Part shown: positions 33,324 through 44,539 of the stretch, piece after piece
How the letters are laid out: every line of letters starts with the position of its first letter
Numbering within the stretch: the stretch's first letter is position 1
From: Mangrovicoccus sp. HB161399
Lineage (GTDB): Bacteria; Pseudomonadota; Alphaproteobacteria; Rhodobacterales; Rhodobacteraceae
Direction: 5' to 3'
DNA length: 64,000 nucleotides
Assembly (NCBI RefSeq): GCF_013184745.1
Contig: NZ_JAATVU010000001.1
Span: forward strand, 124,001 to 188,000
Program-made: the position numbers and the translations under genes
Notes under the pieces: generated by a model
What the model was told of the DNA's origin: nothing
What the model saw: only the letters and a program-made list of their open reading frames with translations
The model's database searches: none

Positions 33324-34988
33324 CTAGTTCGACAGCGCGAGGTTGCGCATCTTCTCGACATGGGACTGCATGTAGTAGCTGCCCGCATCCTCGCCCAGGT
33401 AGTCGAGGAAATCCTGCGCCGCAGCTTCCGCCGCATCGCTGCCGATCCCGGACGACCAGGAATAGGCCAGCGCCCGCCCGTAGTCGATCAGCGCGGCATC
33501 CACCGCCGCCGGATCGTCGAGACAGCTGCGAACCGCCGCCTTCAGCCCCGCTGCGCGCGCATCCCATTCCGCCCGGGCACTGCCGGCAAGACCGGCATTC
33601 AGGCTCATCTGGATCAGGCGGTTGTAGTAGTAGAAGACTGCGGCATAGGCCTGCCATCCGGTGCCCGGATCAGCGCAGGGCTCCGGCTCCGCGCCACCGT
33701 GCCAGGCCGCATCGACATACGGCGCCAGCCCGTCCACCGGGAAGGTCTGGATCAGCCGCCGCGCCTGCTGCCGGATGCCCGCATCCGGGTCCGCGAGCAG
33801 CGCGACGATCTGCGGATAGTCCTCCTCGCCCAGGAAGGGGACGGTGAAATCGAGGCTGCGCCCCGCGGCAGGCTTGAGCTCCGGATGCGCGTATCGGCCG
33901 CCTTCGATCAGGCCGTGCAGCAGGCTGACCGCCAGATCGGGATTCTCCGCCGGCGCGGTCCCGAAGAGATCCGCTAGAGCCGCGCCGGCATAGTCGCCGA
34001 AATTCTCGCCCAGGAAACGGCGCGCCCTGAGCCGGACGGCGCTGTCGGGATCGCCGAGCCGGGGCCGCAATTCGGCATACAACAGACCCGGCTCCTGCGC
34101 CGAGACCGCCCCGAAAGTGGCGAGCCGTCCCGCGAATTCGCGCAGGCCCGGCCCGGCCTCCGGCACGGCAAGCGCGCCGAAATCGGTGAATTCCCCCGCA
34201 TCGGGTGCCGAGGGCACGACCAGCTTGCGGAAATAGACCTGCGAATTGCTGAGATCGACCCAGAGGAATCCTTTCAGCCGCTGGCTTTGATAGGGATATT
34301 CGAAACAGTCGTCGACCGAGGGCTGTCCTGCGCGGCCGCGCTTGAAGCGGACCCCGAACGCCCCGTCGAACGGGTAGGAAAGCAGGACTTCGCCCTGCGG
34401 CGGCGCCGACACGAATTGCAGGTTCATCTCGCAGACCGAGCCGCCGGCCGGATCGGACAGCGTGAGGCCGTAGATGCCGGGGCTGGCATGGGCGAGGATC
34501 TGCAGGGTCTTCTGGGCCCGTCCCGAGGTCTTCTCGCGGTACCAGAGGTCTTCGTGCACGTCGACGACGATGTCCCGGCCAATCCGCTCGAAGGAAATCT
34601 CGCCCATGTCGGTGCCGCGGCAGCCTTCCGGATACAGCATCCAGAAGGCGGCGAGGTAGACGGCGACCAGCGCGACGCCGCCGCCGAGATAGAACTTGCC
34701 CGGCGCGCCCATGGCGCTGGTCCCGAAATCGCCCTCGACCGCGGCGCCGCCGCCGAGAAAGGCCCCGGCCATGGCCGCGCCGACCGCGAAGGCCAGCCCG
34801 GTGAATGTGAAGGCGGCGCAGTTCATCGTCATGCCGCTGGTCTGGGTGAAGACCGCCATGCCGACGAGGAAGAGGAACAGCCCTGCGGCAAAACAGGCGC
34901 CGACGATCTTCTGCCATCGCGAGGCCGATACCGGCAGGACTGGCGGGGTGGCGGCACCCGGCGGGGCGGGATCGGAATCGCCGGACAT
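33324..34988 (-). CDS. Large membrane protein with C-terminal helical repeats, unknown function
   Basis: 554 residues from the ATG at 34988 with GGAGA six bases upstream; a longer frame upstream is not credible. Three membrane helices lie near residues 27-46, 57-80 and 97-117. A mainly beta domain follows (about 130-250) with Cys pairs and many hydrophobic strands. From about 290 to 450 there are HEAT-like helical repeats, for example LGDPDSAVRLRARRFLGEN and LLADPDAGIRQQARRLIQTF. No family recognised. It is divergent from secG and converges with the four-helix protein. Confidence 0.8.
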   Translation of the reverse strand: MSGDSDPAPPGAATPPVLPVSASRWQKIVGACFAAGLFLFLVGMAVFTQTSGMTMNCAAFTFTGLAFAVGAAMAGAFLGGGAAVEGDFGTSAMGAPGKFYLGGGVALVAVYLAAFWMLYPEGCRGTDMGEISFERIGRDIVVDVHEDLWYREKTSGRAQKTLQILAHASPGIYGLTLSDPAGGSVCEMNLQFVSAPPQGEVLLSYPFDGAFGVRFKRGRAGQPSVDDCFEYPYQSQRLKGFLWVDLSNSQVYFRKLVVPSAPDAGEFTDFGALAVPEAGPGLREFAGRLATFGAVSAQEPGLLYAELRPRLGDPDSAVRLRARRFLGENFGDYAGAALADLFGTAPAENPDLAVSLLHGLIEGGRYAHPELKPAAGRSLDFTVPFLGEEDYPQIVALLADPDAGIRQQARRLIQTFPVDGLAPYVDAAWHGGAEPEPCADPGTGWQAYAAVFYYYNRLIQMSLNAGLAGSARAEWDARAAGLKAAVRSCLDDPAAVDAALIDYGRALAYSWSSGIGSDAAEAAAQDFLDYLGEDAGSYYMQSHVEKMRNLALSN

Positions 34989-35175
34989 GTCGGGTCTCCT
35001 CCGGATCGCGGCAAAAGGGGTCTGTGAAAATCGGCCGCCTGCAATGTCCGCAACCATATCACGCAGGCTGCCGCTAGGGAAGGAAGGCACGGCAGGCAGC
35101 CCGCTTTCGCTACGGGGTTGCGTCCGCGGGCCGCGGGCACTAGGTAGGCCCCGATCCGAACACCAGGTCCCACGC

Positions 35176-37336
<2,161 letters not shown>

Positions 37337-37345
37337 TCCCGCCGG

Positions 37346-39085
37346 TCAGGCAGACCTGGCCCTGCGCTCCCGGCGCAGGCGCCTGCCTTGCCTGGCCTCT
37401 TCCGCGTTGCGGGTGAGGACGTCCATTTCATCCTCTTCCGCCCGCTTCTTCTCCGCCGTGGACGTGCCTTCGTCCGCGGCCGAGGGCGCCTCGATATTCT
37501 CGGGATTCCTTGTGCCCCCGCCAAAGGCCCGCAAGGCGTTGGTCAGCTGCGACAGGCTGCTGAACACCTTGTACCAGAACGGCCCGCCGAGCCCGATCAG
37601 GATCCCCGCCAGCAGCGCGTTGAACGTCCAGGATATCCAGGCCCAGGTCCTTTCCTGCCCCGTCCAGTTGGCGCGCTCGGTGCAGAGCGGGTCAAGGTCG
37701 ACGCCGTCCATCTCCATGCAATGCGGCCAGTAATGCAGGCCGACGGGCAGGACCGGCTGGTCCAGGACGGGAGCAAGCGCGGCGCGCAGATCCTTCAGCT
37801 GCTGTTCGAAATCTTCGCGGCCGAGCGCCTTGGCAAAGGCGTCGAGCGCATCCCGGATGCCGGTCAGGGCCTCGAGCCGCGCCGCATCCGCGCCGCCCGC
37901 GGCCTCCGCATCCAACGGAGCCAGGATCGGCGCCATCGCGTCGGTCAGCGCCCTCAGCTGCCCGGCAATCTTGGCCACGTCCTGGTCCGACAGCGCCGCC
38001 AGCGCGTCGCGCACATTGCCAAGGTCCTCAGGCGAATCCTGTTCCAGCAGAGGCTGCAGCGTCTCAAGGAATCCGGCCAGCGTGGTCTTCAGCGTGTCGA
38101 TTTCCGCGGCGAAATCCACCACCCCCGCTTCGCCGGCATGCGCCTCCAGATCGTCGAGGGTCGCGTTCAGCTGGGCCAGCTGCTCCGAATACTGCTTGCC
38201 GACCTCCTCGCCCATGGCGATCAGGCTCTGGCGCAGCGCATCGTCGTTCATCACGGCGTTCACCAGGCGCACGGCGTGGATGTTGAAAATCGGGGCCAGC
38301 AGAACGGAAATGAGCACGGTCCACAGCTGCGCCTTGCGGCGGAACTGCTCGCTGACCGTGGCGCGGTAGCGTTCGTACATGCGCTGCCAGTCCTGCCATT
38401 GCTGCCGGACCGCCTCGCGCTTCCCCAGCAGCGGCGACTCCTTCGCGATCCGCATTCCGTGCTCGACGATCTCGGAACCCAGCTCGCTGCCGGCCAGCCG
38501 CTGGAGGAAGGCATAGGTGCTGAGCGACTGGACCAGCAGGCGGCGCTGGAGGAACTGGTAGCCATGCCCGGTTCCGATTTTGCGGCCCATCCGGTCCGGA
38601 AGAACGACCTGCACGCCCCGCTTCAGCTTGGAAAAGATGGATTCGCCCTGCGTACCGTCCCCGTCCAGATGCGCATCGACCTTGAAATGGACCGGACTGC
38701 AGGTCATCTCGTCGGCCAGCCGCATGCGCCGCTTCTCCCAGTCGAGGGACCATTTCTCGGTCAGGTGCTTCGCGACGGCGAGACGTTCCTTGGGGTCGAG
38801 ATCCTCGACGGCCTTTCCCGCCGCGGCAGCGGCCTCCCCCAGCGCCTTGGCGATATCCGTGGCCTGGGCGTCGGACAGCAGGTCCGAGCACAGCACGTTC
38901 TCCGGATCCTTCAGATGCGGCATCCGCTGGTCAACCATGCGGTCGAGCATCTGCATCACTGCCTTCCTGAGCAGCGCCGGACGCGTGTTGAGGGTCCGCA
39001 GCAGGATCTCGACGATCCCGGTGGCCATTGTGGAGAAGATGATCATCGCGACGGCAAAGGCCATCGCTCCTTCCAAAACCTGCAT
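37346..39085 (-). CDS. Large membrane-anchored helical protein, unknown function
   Basis: 579 residues from the ATG at 39085, which has GGAGG at six bases. Membrane segments are visible near residues 8-28, 254-273 and 500-530 (SWTFNALLAGILIGLGGPFW is part of the last). Between the last two lies a long helical region rich in LNATLDDLEAHAGEAG-like heptads, likely coiled coil. The segment GGPFWYKVFSSLSQLTNALR is shared by many uncharacterised membrane proteins. The C-terminus is very basic (RRLRRERRARS). Divergent from the DsbA-like gene and convergent with pyrG, nine bases apart. Confidence 0.82.
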   Translation of the reverse strand: MQVLEGAMAFAVAMIIFSTMATGIVEILLRTLNTRPALLRKAVMQMLDRMVDQRMPHLKDPENVLCSDLLSDAQATDIAKALGEAAAAAGKAVEDLDPKERLAVAKHLTEKWSLDWEKRRMRLADEMTCSPVHFKVDAHLDGDGTQGESIFSKLKRGVQVVLPDRMGRKIGTGHGYQFLQRRLLVQSLSTYAFLQRLAGSELGSEIVEHGMRIAKESPLLGKREAVRQQWQDWQRMYERYRATVSEQFRRKAQLWTVLISVLLAPIFNIHAVRLVNAVMNDDALRQSLIAMGEEVGKQYSEQLAQLNATLDDLEAHAGEAGVVDFAAEIDTLKTTLAGFLETLQPLLEQDSPEDLGNVRDALAALSDQDVAKIAGQLRALTDAMAPILAPLDAEAAGGADAARLEALTGIRDALDAFAKALGREDFEQQLKDLRAALAPVLDQPVLPVGLHYWPHCMEMDGVDLDPLCTERANWTGQERTWAWISWTFNALLAGILIGLGGPFWYKVFSSLSQLTNALRAFGGGTRNPENIEAPSAADEGTSTAEKKRAEEDEMDVLTRNAEEARQGRRLRRERRARSA

Positions 39086-39205
39086 GCCATTCCTCCCGAA
39101 TGACCGGAAATCGACGTTAAAAAATAGTTTACCTAGGGTAATACCCCATCGTCGGCACGCCTGGCAAGCATGGCGTTCCCGACCCATCCGTGCCAGTCAG
39201 GCGGC

Positions 39206-39937
39206 ATGGCCCTGTCCCGACGCTCCCTCCTCCTCGCCGCCGGTGCCGCTGCCGCCGTGCTCGGCGTGCCGCGCGCGCTGAGGCACTTCGCGCCGCTTCC
39301 CCCGGCGGAGCCCATCCCCGGCCTGCCCGGCTTCCGCCGTATCGAAAGCGGCGGGATCACCCTGCCGCCCGCGCTGGCCGGGATGGAGGGCAGCACCTCC
39401 GCCGGGATCGGCGCCGAGATCGCCGCGGTGCGGCGCGATCCCGCTGCCGCGCTCTTCGGGGCTCCGCGGCCCGGCACCGTGCCGGTCGCCGTCTTCACCG
39501 ACGTGAACTGCCCCAATTGCCGCCAGATCGAGCCTCTGCTGCTCGACTGGGCCGAAAACCGGCAGGACCGGGCATCGATGGCCTGGCACGAGCTGCCGCT
39601 GCTCGGGCCCACCAGCGAAAGCGCGGCGCGCGCCGCGCTGGCCGCCGGGCTGCAGGGCGGCTACCTGCCGGTCCATGCGCGGCTGATGCAGAGCCGGTTC
39701 CGGCCCTCGCCCGCCTATCTGCGCGACCTTGCCCAAGCTGCCGGGCTAGATGCGGACCGGATGGCGGCCGACATGCAGGGACCGGAGGTGGAGGCCGCGC
39801 TGCGCCATGCCCGGGCGCTCGCCCATGTCTTCGCCATTCCCGGCACGCCCGCGCTGGCCATCGGCCGCACGCTGGCAATCGGCGCGCTCGGCGATGCGCA
39901 GATGAACCGGCTGCTTTCCCGCGCTGCGACCGCATGA
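39206..39937 (+). CDS. DsbA-family thiol:disulphide oxidoreductase
   Basis: 243 residues from the ATG at 39206. A twin-arginine-like leader (MALSRRSLLLAAGAAAAVLG) suggests export. The thioredoxin fold has the active site CPNC in VFTDVNCPNCRQIEPLL (residues about 104-107), an insertion of helices, and the cis-Pro in FAIPGTPALAIG. CPNC is less common than CPHC in DsbA. It probably works in the periplasm; its partner is unknown. Confidence 0.9.
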   Translation: MALSRRSLLLAAGAAAAVLGVPRALRHFAPLPPAEPIPGLPGFRRIESGGITLPPALAGMEGSTSAGIGAEIAAVRRDPAAALFGAPRPGTVPVAVFTDVNCPNCRQIEPLLLDWAENRQDRASMAWHELPLLGPTSESAARAALAAGLQGGYLPVHARLMQSRFRPSPAYLRDLAQAAGLDADRMAADMQGPEVEAALRHARALAHVFAIPGTPALAIGRTLAIGALGDAQMNRLLSRAATA

Positions 39938-39997
39938 ACGGGCCCGTTCGCCGATTTGTGTCTTGGCGGAGCGCGCCGGGCAGCCTAAGTCCATGCC

Positions 39998-40438
39998 ATG
40001 TTCGGTGACCTTCTCAGAACCCTGCTAGAGCCCGGCCCCGCACGGCTGCCGGAACCGGATGCCCGCCTGGCGCTCGCGGCGCTGCTGGTGCGCGTCGCCC
40101 GTTCCGACGGCGACTATGCCGATGTCGAGATTGCGCGGATCGACAAGGTCCTGTCGCGCAAGCACGGGCTCTCGCCCTTCGAGGCCGCCAAGCTGCGCCG
40201 CGAGGCCGAAGAGCTGGAACGGCAGGCCCCGGACACGGTGCGTTTCACCCGCGCGATCAAGGACAGCGTCCCCTACGAGGAGCGCGAGACGGTGATCGAG
40301 GCGCTCTGGGAAGTCGTGCTGGCTGATGGCGACCGCGACGACGAAGAGGATTCTCTCCTGCGCATGGTCGCCAATTTCCTCGGCGTGAACGACCGCGACA
40401 GCGCGCTCGCCCGCCAGCGGGTCGAACGCCGCCTCTGA
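39998..40438 (+). CDS. TerB-family protein
   Basis: 146 residues. The TerB fold is clear: ALAALLVRVARSDGDYADVE followed by KHGLSPFEAAKLRREAEEL and VVLADGDRDDEEDSLLRMVA, two Asp-rich metal-binding helices. Despite the name, single TerB proteins of this type in alphaproteobacteria have no shown role in tellurite resistance; no other ter gene is near. Cytoplasmic. Confidence 0.88.
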   Translation: MFGDLLRTLLEPGPARLPEPDARLALAALLVRVARSDGDYADVEIARIDKVLSRKHGLSPFEAAKLRREAEELERQAPDTVRFTRAIKDSVPYEERETVIEALWEVVLADGDRDDEEDSLLRMVANFLGVNDRDSALARQRVERRL

Positions 40439-41259
40439 CGCCGGAGACCTCCGCACGGGCTTCGCGCCGCAGGACGTTGCATCCCGAGCCCGAGCTGTCG
40501 ATTGCGGGAGCTTGCGCAGCTCGGCCTTGCGGCGTGATTTTCCGGCTTGGAAGCTGCTGCGCCGACGGAACGGCTTTCCTCGGTTCCCCGGGCCCGTGAT
40601 CTGCTTCCGCGGGAGCTGCCGCCCGCATCGCCGTCGACCGGCCACGCCGGCGGCGACAGCCGGGATGGCGTCATGCTCGGCATGTTCGGCATGTTCACCG
40701 GCGGGCCGGACCTGGCCATCGCAAGCGTCGGCCCGAACATGGATCCCAGTTCCGCGACGGCTGCATGGCACTGCAAGTCGGCAGCCCAGCCGGGCCGAAA
40801 GACAATCCTGCCGCCCGGACCGTCGCCTCCGCTGTGGACATCCCCTGCCTTGCCAAGCAGGCGCCTAACCGCCCTCGAGGGTCCCGGTGATGCTTTCGCG
40901 GCGGAGATGACCGGCGCGCTCTGCCTGACCGTGGCGGCCAATCGGAATTTCTCCCGAAGCTGCGGCGCATCGGCCATGCCTCCGGCCCAGCCGGCAATCG
41001 ACCGCGGGTGCGGAACGGCACACCTGCTGCAGCGTCGATGAAGCCCTGCCGCTGGCGGCGGGCGGCCTGGCCATGCCCGGGATCCTGCGCGCTCGAAGGG
41101 CCCGCGGCCGTGCCCGGCCTGCCCCGCTCCGGAGGCCGCGTGCCGCGGCTGCCCAAGCGGCGGGCACATGCCCGCATTTTCCGCCCCTCCCGCGACGCAA
41201 GCCCTTGCGCTCTGCGCGCAAGGCTGACGTAAATGGTCCGACGTCATGGGGGACAGAGC
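40439..41259. other. Gene-free GC-rich stretch upstream of the ABC transporter operon
   Basis: About 820 bases. Frames on both strands have no recognisable product; the longest forward frame (40547-41041) is Pro/Ser-rich and lacks a ribosome binding site. The promoter of the transporter operon must lie near the right end; no clear -35/-10 is visible. A short direct repeat GGCATGTTC x2 lies at about 40679-40696. Confidence 0.5.
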
Positions 41260-42030
41260 GTGGGACAAACGCCCGTCATCGAGATCAGGGATCTGCACAA
41301 GGCCTACGGGCCGCTGGAAGTTCTGAAGGGCGTGTCGATCAAGGCCGAGCGCGGCCATGTCGTGTCGCTGATCGGCTCGTCCGGCTCGGGCAAGTCGACG
41401 CTCCTGCGCTGCTGCAACCTTCTGGAGGACAGCCAGCAGGGCGAGATCCTCTTCGACGGCGAACCGATTTCCTGGAAGGGCCGCGGCCCCGACCGCCGCC
41501 CCGGCGATCCGAAACAGGTCCGCCGCGTCCGCACCAGCCTGTCGATGGTGTTCCAGCAGTTCAATCTCTGGGCGCACATGACCGTCCTGCAGAACGTGAT
41601 GGAGTGCCCGCTGACCGTGCTGGGCGAGGACCGCGCCGAAGTGGAGGCCCGCGCCCGCCAGCTTCTGGACCGGGTCGGCATCGGCGACAAGTGCGACGTC
41701 TACCCGGCGCAGATGTCCGGCGGCCAGCAGCAGCGCGCCGCGATCGCCCGCGCGCTTGCCATGCAGCCCAAGGCGCTGCTGTTCGACGAACCGACCTCGG
41801 CGCTCGATCCCGAACTGGAGCAGGAGGTGGTCAAGGTGATCCGCAGCCTCGCCGAAGAGGGCCGCACCATGATGCTGGTGACCCATGACATGCGCATGGC
41901 GCGCGACATCTCCGACCATGTCGTGTTCCTGCACCAGGGCCTCATCGAGGAGGAGGGCCCGCCGTCCGAGCTCTTCTCCGCCCCGAAATCCGAGCGGCTG
42001 CAGCAATTCCTTGCAGCGACGGCCGCCTGA
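41260..42030 (+). CDS. Polar amino acid ABC transporter, ATP-binding subunit
   Basis: 256 residues from a GTG at 41260, which has GGGGGA at seven bases; an ATG at 41233 would add nine residues. Walker A GSSGSGKST at 39-47, Q-loop FQQFNLWAHMTV, signature SGGQQQR, Walker B LLFDEPTSALDP and the switch His in LVTHDM. Belongs to the HisP/GlnQ group. First gene of a six-gene operon with binding protein, two permeases, a glutamine synthetase-like protein and an amidotransferase. Confidence 0.94.
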   Translation: MGQTPVIEIRDLHKAYGPLEVLKGVSIKAERGHVVSLIGSSGSGKSTLLRCCNLLEDSQQGEILFDGEPISWKGRGPDRRPGDPKQVRRVRTSLSMVFQQFNLWAHMTVLQNVMECPLTVLGEDRAEVEARARQLLDRVGIGDKCDVYPAQMSGGQQQRAAIARALAMQPKALLFDEPTSALDPELEQEVVKVIRSLAEEGRTMMLVTHDMRMARDISDHVVFLHQGLIEEEGPPSELFSAPKSERLQQFLAATAA

Positions 42031-42060
42031 CACCGACAAGAACGAACGAGGGACACTTCC

Positions 42061-42780
42061 ATGAGAAACCTGCTTCTGGGCACCGCCATGCTGGCCGCGA
42101 GCACATGCGCCGCACTGGCACAGGACACCGTGCGCATGGCCACGGAGGGCGCCTATCCTCCCTACAACTTCATCAACGATGCCAACGAGGTGGACGGGCT
42201 CGACATCGATGTCGGCAACGAGATCTGCGCCCGCGCCGAACTGGACTGCACCTGGGTCACCAACGACTGGGACAGCATCATCCCGAACCTCGTCTCCGGC
42301 AACTACGACGCGATCCTCGCAGGCATGTCGATCACCGACCAGCGCGACGAGGTGATCGATTTCACCCAGGCCTATTTCCCGCCGGATCCCTCCGCCTATG
42401 CCGGAATGGGCGATGTCGATGTCGGATCGGCGGTGATCGCCGCGCAGACCGGCACGATCCAGGCCGCCCATGTCGCGGAGACCGGCGCGACGCTGGTCGA
42501 ATTCGCCACCCCCGACGAGACCGTCGCCGCGGTCCGCAACGGCGAGGTCGACGCGGTGCTGGCCGACAAGGGCTTCCTCGCGCCGATCGTGAGCGAGGAT
42601 CCCGACCTGGAATTCATCGGCGAGGACGTGATCCTCGGCAAGGGCATCGGCATCGGCCTGCGCGAGAGCGACACCGAGCTGAAGGAGAAGATGGACGCCG
42701 CGCTGACCTCGATGAAGGAGGACGGCAAGCTCGCCGAACTGATGGCAAAATGGTTCCCGGACGTCGATCCGAATTTCTGA
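42061..42780 (+). CDS. Amino acid ABC transporter periplasmic binding protein (Lys/Arg/Orn-type)
   Basis: 239 residues. Sec signal peptide ending near AALA-QDT at residue 20. Family motifs: ATEGAYPPYNF, VDGLDIDVGNEIC, TNDWDSIIPNLVSGNYDAIL and AGMSITDQRDEVIDFTQAYF. The closest type is the lysine/arginine/ornithine or histidine binding family; the ligand cannot be told from sequence, and the company of gamma-glutamyl-type enzymes leaves amines or amides possible. It starts 30 bases after the ATPase gene. Confidence 0.93.
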   Translation: MRNLLLGTAMLAASTCAALAQDTVRMATEGAYPPYNFINDANEVDGLDIDVGNEICARAELDCTWVTNDWDSIIPNLVSGNYDAILAGMSITDQRDEVIDFTQAYFPPDPSAYAGMGDVDVGSAVIAAQTGTIQAAHVAETGATLVEFATPDETVAAVRNGEVDAVLADKGFLAPIVSEDPDLEFIGEDVILGKGIGIGLRESDTELKEKMDAALTSMKEDGKLAELMAKWFPDVDPNF

Positions 42781-42820
42781 AGCACGCGGCGCCCGGGCCT
42801 GACCCGGGCGCCCCAAGCGC

Positions 42821-43702
42821 ATGTTCGAGTTCTGCTCAGACCCCTCCGCCCTCGGCGACCTGAAATGGATGGCCTGCTACCTGACCACGGGCAAGCAGTT
42901 CGCCTTCTACTGGTCCTTCGGCACGGTCCTGCTGCTGCTGGCCGTCACCGCGCCCGCAGCCCTGGCCTTCGGCTTCGCCGGCGCCATGGCCGCGCGCGCC
43001 CGCTTCGCGCCGCTGCGCTGGCTCGGCCTCGCCTATACCTCGATGGTCAGGGGCATTCCGGACATCATCTTCTTCCTGTTCGTGCCGATCGCGCTGGACC
43101 AGCTGTTCGAATGGCTGCGCCACAGGGCGCTGTGCCCGGACTGGGACCAGCCGGTGCGGCAGGGCAACGATTTCGTGGTCTGCGCCGCCGCCAAGCTGCC
43201 GCAGAGCTCCGCTCCGCAATGGATCCATGAAAGCTACGGCTTCGCGCTGGCCGTGCTGGCCTTCGCAATCGTCTTCGGCGCCTTCGCGGCCAACGTGCTG
43301 TCGGGCGCGATGAAGGCGGTGCCGCGGGCGCAGATGGAGACCGCCGAAGCCTACGGCATGACCCATGGCCAGGCCTTCTGGAGGATCATGGTGCCGCAGA
43401 TGTGGGTCTATGCCCTGCCCGGCCTGTCGAACCTGTGGCAGATCCTCGTCAAGGCCACGCCGCTGCTGTTCCTCCTGGGCGTCGAGGACATCGTCTACTG
43501 GGCGCGAGAGCTCGGCGGCTCGAAGACCTCGACCTTCGCCTACCCGCATCCGGACTGGCGGATCTGGTACTTCCTGGCGCTGCTCGTGTTCTACCTGCTG
43601 CTGACGTCGGTGTCCGAGCGCGTCTTCGCCCGGCTGTCACGGCGGCTGAGCCACGGACAGGCGACGGCGGCGGGCGAGAAGCTGAGAAAGGCCGCGGCAT
43701 GA
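42821..43702 (+). CDS. Amino acid ABC transporter permease (HisQ-like)
   Basis: 293 residues. About five hydrophobic segments, the EAA loop ETAEAYGMTHGQAFWRIMVP near residue 175, and an insert with Cys residues (LCPDWDQP; VVCAAAKLP) between helices, common in alphaproteobacterial permeases. It overlaps the next permease by four bases (ATGA). Confidence 0.92.
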   Translation: MFEFCSDPSALGDLKWMACYLTTGKQFAFYWSFGTVLLLLAVTAPAALAFGFAGAMAARARFAPLRWLGLAYTSMVRGIPDIIFFLFVPIALDQLFEWLRHRALCPDWDQPVRQGNDFVVCAAAKLPQSSAPQWIHESYGFALAVLAFAIVFGAFAANVLSGAMKAVPRAQMETAEAYGMTHGQAFWRIMVPQMWVYALPGLSNLWQILVKATPLLFLLGVEDIVYWARELGGSKTSTFAYPHPDWRIWYFLALLVFYLLLTSVSERVFARLSRRLSHGQATAAGEKLRKAAA

Positions 43703-44538
43703 GCTGCTTGGACACCATCCAGGCCTATGGCCTGCGCGCCATCGGCCTCGGCGAGCGGCTGCTGCCCCGGACGGACTTCACCCTGTGCGACCAGTTCGTG
43801 CTGATCGGCTCGGGGCTGATCTGGAACGTCTATTTCGGGCTCCTGGCACTGTTCTTCGGCTTCTGGTTCGCGGTCGCGCTGGCCATGGGCAAGAATTCGG
43901 ACCACCTTGCGGCGCGCAAGCCTGCCGAGTGGTTCATCTTCGTATTCCGCGGCTCGCCGCTCTTCATCCAGTTCTTCATAGCCTACCAGGCCTTCGTGCT
44001 CCTGCCCCGCGACGGCATTCCGATCAACCTCGGGATCGTGGAACTCACCGCCGACACGCGCTGGCTGACCAAGGCCTGGGCCGGGGCGCTGATCGTGCTG
44101 TTCCTCAACACCTCAGCCTATGCCGCCGAGATCTTCTCGGGCGCGCTGCGCTCCATCCCCAAGGGCGACCTCGAGGCCGCCGATGCCTACGGCATGTCCA
44201 CTTGGCAGAAATTCCGCCGGGTGACCTTCCCGACCATGCTGCGCCTGGGCTGGCCCGCCTACACGAACGAGGCGATCTTCCTCTTCCACGCCACGACGCT
44301 GGTCTTCTTCTCCGGCTTCCCGGCCTGGCAGCAGCAGGGCGACGCGCTCTACTACGCCAACTACTTCGCCGACAAGACCTTCAACCCCTTCATCCCCTAT
44401 CCCATCGTTGCGGGGTATTTCGTGATCGTGACCCTCTGCGTCATCACCGGCTTCGGGCTGGTCAACCGCCGCCTGAACCGCCACCTCGCCCCGTCGCAGC
44501 GCCAGCGCCTGCGCTTCCGCCTGCAGCTGGTGCGCTGA
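43699..44538 (+). CDS. Amino acid ABC transporter permease (HisM-like)
   Basis: 279 residues starting MSCLDTIQAYGLRA at a four-base overlap with the previous permease. The EAA loop EAADAYGMSTWQKFRRVTFP is intact, and GSPLFIQFFIAYQ is the usual N-terminal permease motif. Forms the heteromeric channel with the first permease. Ends one base before the glutamine synthetase-like gene. Confidence 0.93.
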   Translation: MSCLDTIQAYGLRAIGLGERLLPRTDFTLCDQFVLIGSGLIWNVYFGLLALFFGFWFAVALAMGKNSDHLAARKPAEWFIFVFRGSPLFIQFFIAYQAFVLLPRDGIPINLGIVELTADTRWLTKAWAGALIVLFLNTSAYAAEIFSGALRSIPKGDLEAADAYGMSTWQKFRRVTFPTMLRLGWPAYTNEAIFLFHATTLVFFSGFPAWQQQGDALYYANYFADKTFNPFIPYPIVAGYFVIVTLCVITGFGLVNRRLNRHLAPSQRQRLRFRLQLVR

Positions 44539-44539
44539 G

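Noticed and set aside
39998-40438. Tellurite resistance function for the TerB-like protein
   Set aside because: No terZ, terD, terC or related gene is nearby; isolated TerB folds are not evidence for resistance.
40547-41041. A plus-strand frame in the spacer before the transporter operon
   Set aside because: No ribosome binding site, no recognisable domain, and low-complexity Pro/Ser content.
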